DNA from: Bacteroidia bacterium
Lineage (GTDB): Bacteria; Bacteroidota; Bacteroidia; NS11-12g; UBA9320
Direction of reading: 5' to 3'
Length of the DNA stretch: 64,000 nucleotides
Assembly: GCA_018402155.1 (NCBI GenBank)
Contig: JAGYJG010000001.1
Span: 1,531,001-1,595,000 of the forward strand
Part shown: positions 62,781-64,000 of the stretch, one piece after another
How positions within the stretch are numbered: the first letter of the stretch is position 1
Layout: each line of letters begins with the position of its first letter
The notes under the pieces: model-generated
Told to the model about the DNA's origin: nothing
What the model saw: the letters and a program-made list of their open reading frames with translations, nothing else
The model's database searches: none
Position numbers and translations under genes: made by a program

Positions 62781-64000
62781 ATGAACCAATTTAAGAAACT
62801 ACTTGCAAAGTATAAAACAGTACTTTCAGCGCTCATTATCATCACTATACTTACTGCTTTATTTGTACCATCCAATTTTAAAGGTAAAGCTCCACGCCAA
62901 AGTGATATTGAACAATATAGAGGTGCTGCCTCAGAGATTATTAAATATCGCAAAGATGAAGGTCAAACTATACTTTGGACCAATTCAATTTTTGGAGGAA
63001 TGCCTGGTTATACTATAAGTAACCCAACTGAACCTGTCATCATAAAGCATCTACGCAAGCCCAACACTCCATATATTTGGTCTATTATTTTTCTGTATGT
63101 TTTGTGTGCTTTTATTATGCTAAAGTCTTTCGAGGTGCGCACTTGGCTGGCTTTGATTGGTGCTATTGGCTTGGGTTTTGCCACCGAAAACTTCACTATA
63201 CTCGCTGTAGGTCATAATACTAAGGCTGCTGCCATTGGCTACCTCCCGCTAGTGATTGCTGGGTGTCAGTATCTTTTCAGAAAAAAATACCTCTACGGTT
63301 TTACATTACTCACCGCAGGATTTGCACTCCAAATCTTTGTAAACCATGTGCAAATAACCTATTACGGTGGATTTATGGTGATCTTATTTTTTCTTTTTCA
63401 GTTGGTAAACCACCTGCGCAAAAAAAGACTAAAAGACTTTGCTCTAGTAGCTATTTTGTCGGTCGTGGGTGCGGGTATTGGCTTGGGTGCAAATAGCCTA
63501 AATCTCCTTCTGCTACAAGAATATGCTACGCAAACCATTCGTGGAGAAAGTGAACTCACTATGGCTAAACCCGGCTCAGATCCAAACAGTGTTAATGCTA
63601 CCAATGGACTTACCAAAGACTACGTATTTTCATACAGCACCGGGTGGACAGATATAGCCGCCGCTGTTATTCCAAACTACAGTGGCGGAGACTCAGACAA
63701 ATTGGGTCTGTACTACGGGGAGATAGGCAGTACATCGGGCCCCAAATACGTTGGAGCTACTATGTTTATCCTTATGCTACTCGGATTGGTGCTGGTAAAA
63801 GGAGCCAAAAAATGGTGGCTAGTCTCTACCATGCTTGTTACCATTATTCTTTCTATGGGAGGCAATCATTTTGTAGGTATAAACAATTTTATGTACGACC
63901 ACTTTCCGCTTTACAACAAATTTAGAGCACCTAGCATGATGCTAGTTTTAATGCAATTGAGTGTAGGGCTTCTCGCTATACTAGGTCTAGAGCAACTATT
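62781..64000 (+). CDS. YfhO-family membrane protein, 5' part
   Basis: At least 406 residues; no stop before the window edge. N-terminal span (VLSALIIITILTALFVP), then RQSDIEQYRGAASEIIKYRKDEGQTILWTNSIFGGMPGY, the conserved first loop of YfhO proteins, followed by repeated spans and AVGHNTKAAAIGYLP, another family block. YfhO proteins are large GT-C-like membrane proteins; some are implicated in glycosylating lipoteichoic acid or other surface polymers, while the role in Bacteroidota is not settled. Neighbouring glycosyltransferases support a surface-glycan role. Confidence 0.85.
   Translation, partial: MNQFKKLLAKYKTVLSALIIITILTALFVPSNFKGKAPRQSDIEQYRGAASEIIKYRKDEGQTILWTNSIFGGMPGYTISNPTEPVIIKHLRKPNTPYIWSIIFLYVLCAFIMLKSFEVRTWLALIGAIGLGFATENFTILAVGHNTKAAAIGYLPLVIAGCQYLFRKKYLYGFTLLTAGFALQIFVNHVQITYYGGFMVILFFLFQLVNHLRKKRLKDFALVAILSVVGAGIGLGANSLNLLLLQEYATQTIRGESELTMAKPGSDPNSVNATNGLTKDYVFSYSTGWTDIAAAVIPNYSGGDSDKLGLYYGEIGSTSGPKYVGATMFILMLLGLVLVKGAKKWWLVSTMLVTIILSMGGNHFVGINNFMYDHFPLYNKFRAPSMMLVLMQLSVGLLAILGLEQL

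Overview
The window is a 64 kb stretch of low-GC chromosome from a member of the Bacteroidota. Four things point there: proteins with signal peptides and type IX secretion (T9SS) C-terminal tails, the division and cell-wall cluster in the order usual for that phylum, repeated promoter elements of the form TAnnTTTG (the Bacteroidota sigma-A -7 box), and families common in the phylum (GSCFA, DUF6089-like barrel, YfhO). I cannot place it below phylum. I see no tRNA, rRNA, CRISPR array, insertion sequence or prophage. The content is mainly core housekeeping, with a surface-glycan region at the right end.

Layout: 1-3426 holds the end of a UbiA-type prenyltransferase, an RmlD-like reductase, a GSCFA protein and a lipoprotein. 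miaB follows, then an 802-residue protein I do not recognise (5248-7656). 7849-22632 is a complete 13-gene dcw operon on the minus strand, mraZ-rsmH-ftsL-ftsI-murE-mraY-murD-ftsW-murG-murC-ftsQ-ftsA-ftsZ. Its genes overlap or nearly touch, and it begins behind a TAnnTTTG promoter carrying three GTGGGA repeats at exact 10-bp spacing (MraZ boxes). murF and ddl are absent from it. rlmF is transcribed divergently.

24468-29783 carries rpsO-pnp and iscS-iscU-iscA. 30338-33122 has a methionine/cystathionine-type PLP enzyme, methylmalonyl-CoA epimerase and an AI-2E-family permease. 33297-43882 has a T9SS-exported esterase, an outer-membrane barrel, a minus-strand group (aconitase, coiled-coil protein, rbfA, LolC/E-like permease, pth) and two more T9SS cargo proteins. 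43967-46791 is rpoN followed by a PAP2-like membrane protein and an enoyl-CoA hydratase, divergent from asnS. 48665-55261 contains folA, a serine esterase, nadC, a YjjG-like phosphatase and adk-obgE-membrane protein.

From 55316 to the end the genes make or export surface polysaccharide: flippase, FkbM methyltransferase, rhamnosyltransferase-like protein, two GT4 glycosyltransferases and a YfhO-type membrane protein cut by the window edge. The part up to 61345 looks more AT-rich and has longer gaps.

The observations most worth following are the MraZ operator, a set of TAnnTTTG promoters only 4-5 nt before start codons (predicted leaderless mRNAs), the interlocked rpoN/asnS promoters, the unrecognised 802-residue protein and several decayed reading frames in gaps. 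I found no convincing new multi-gene system.
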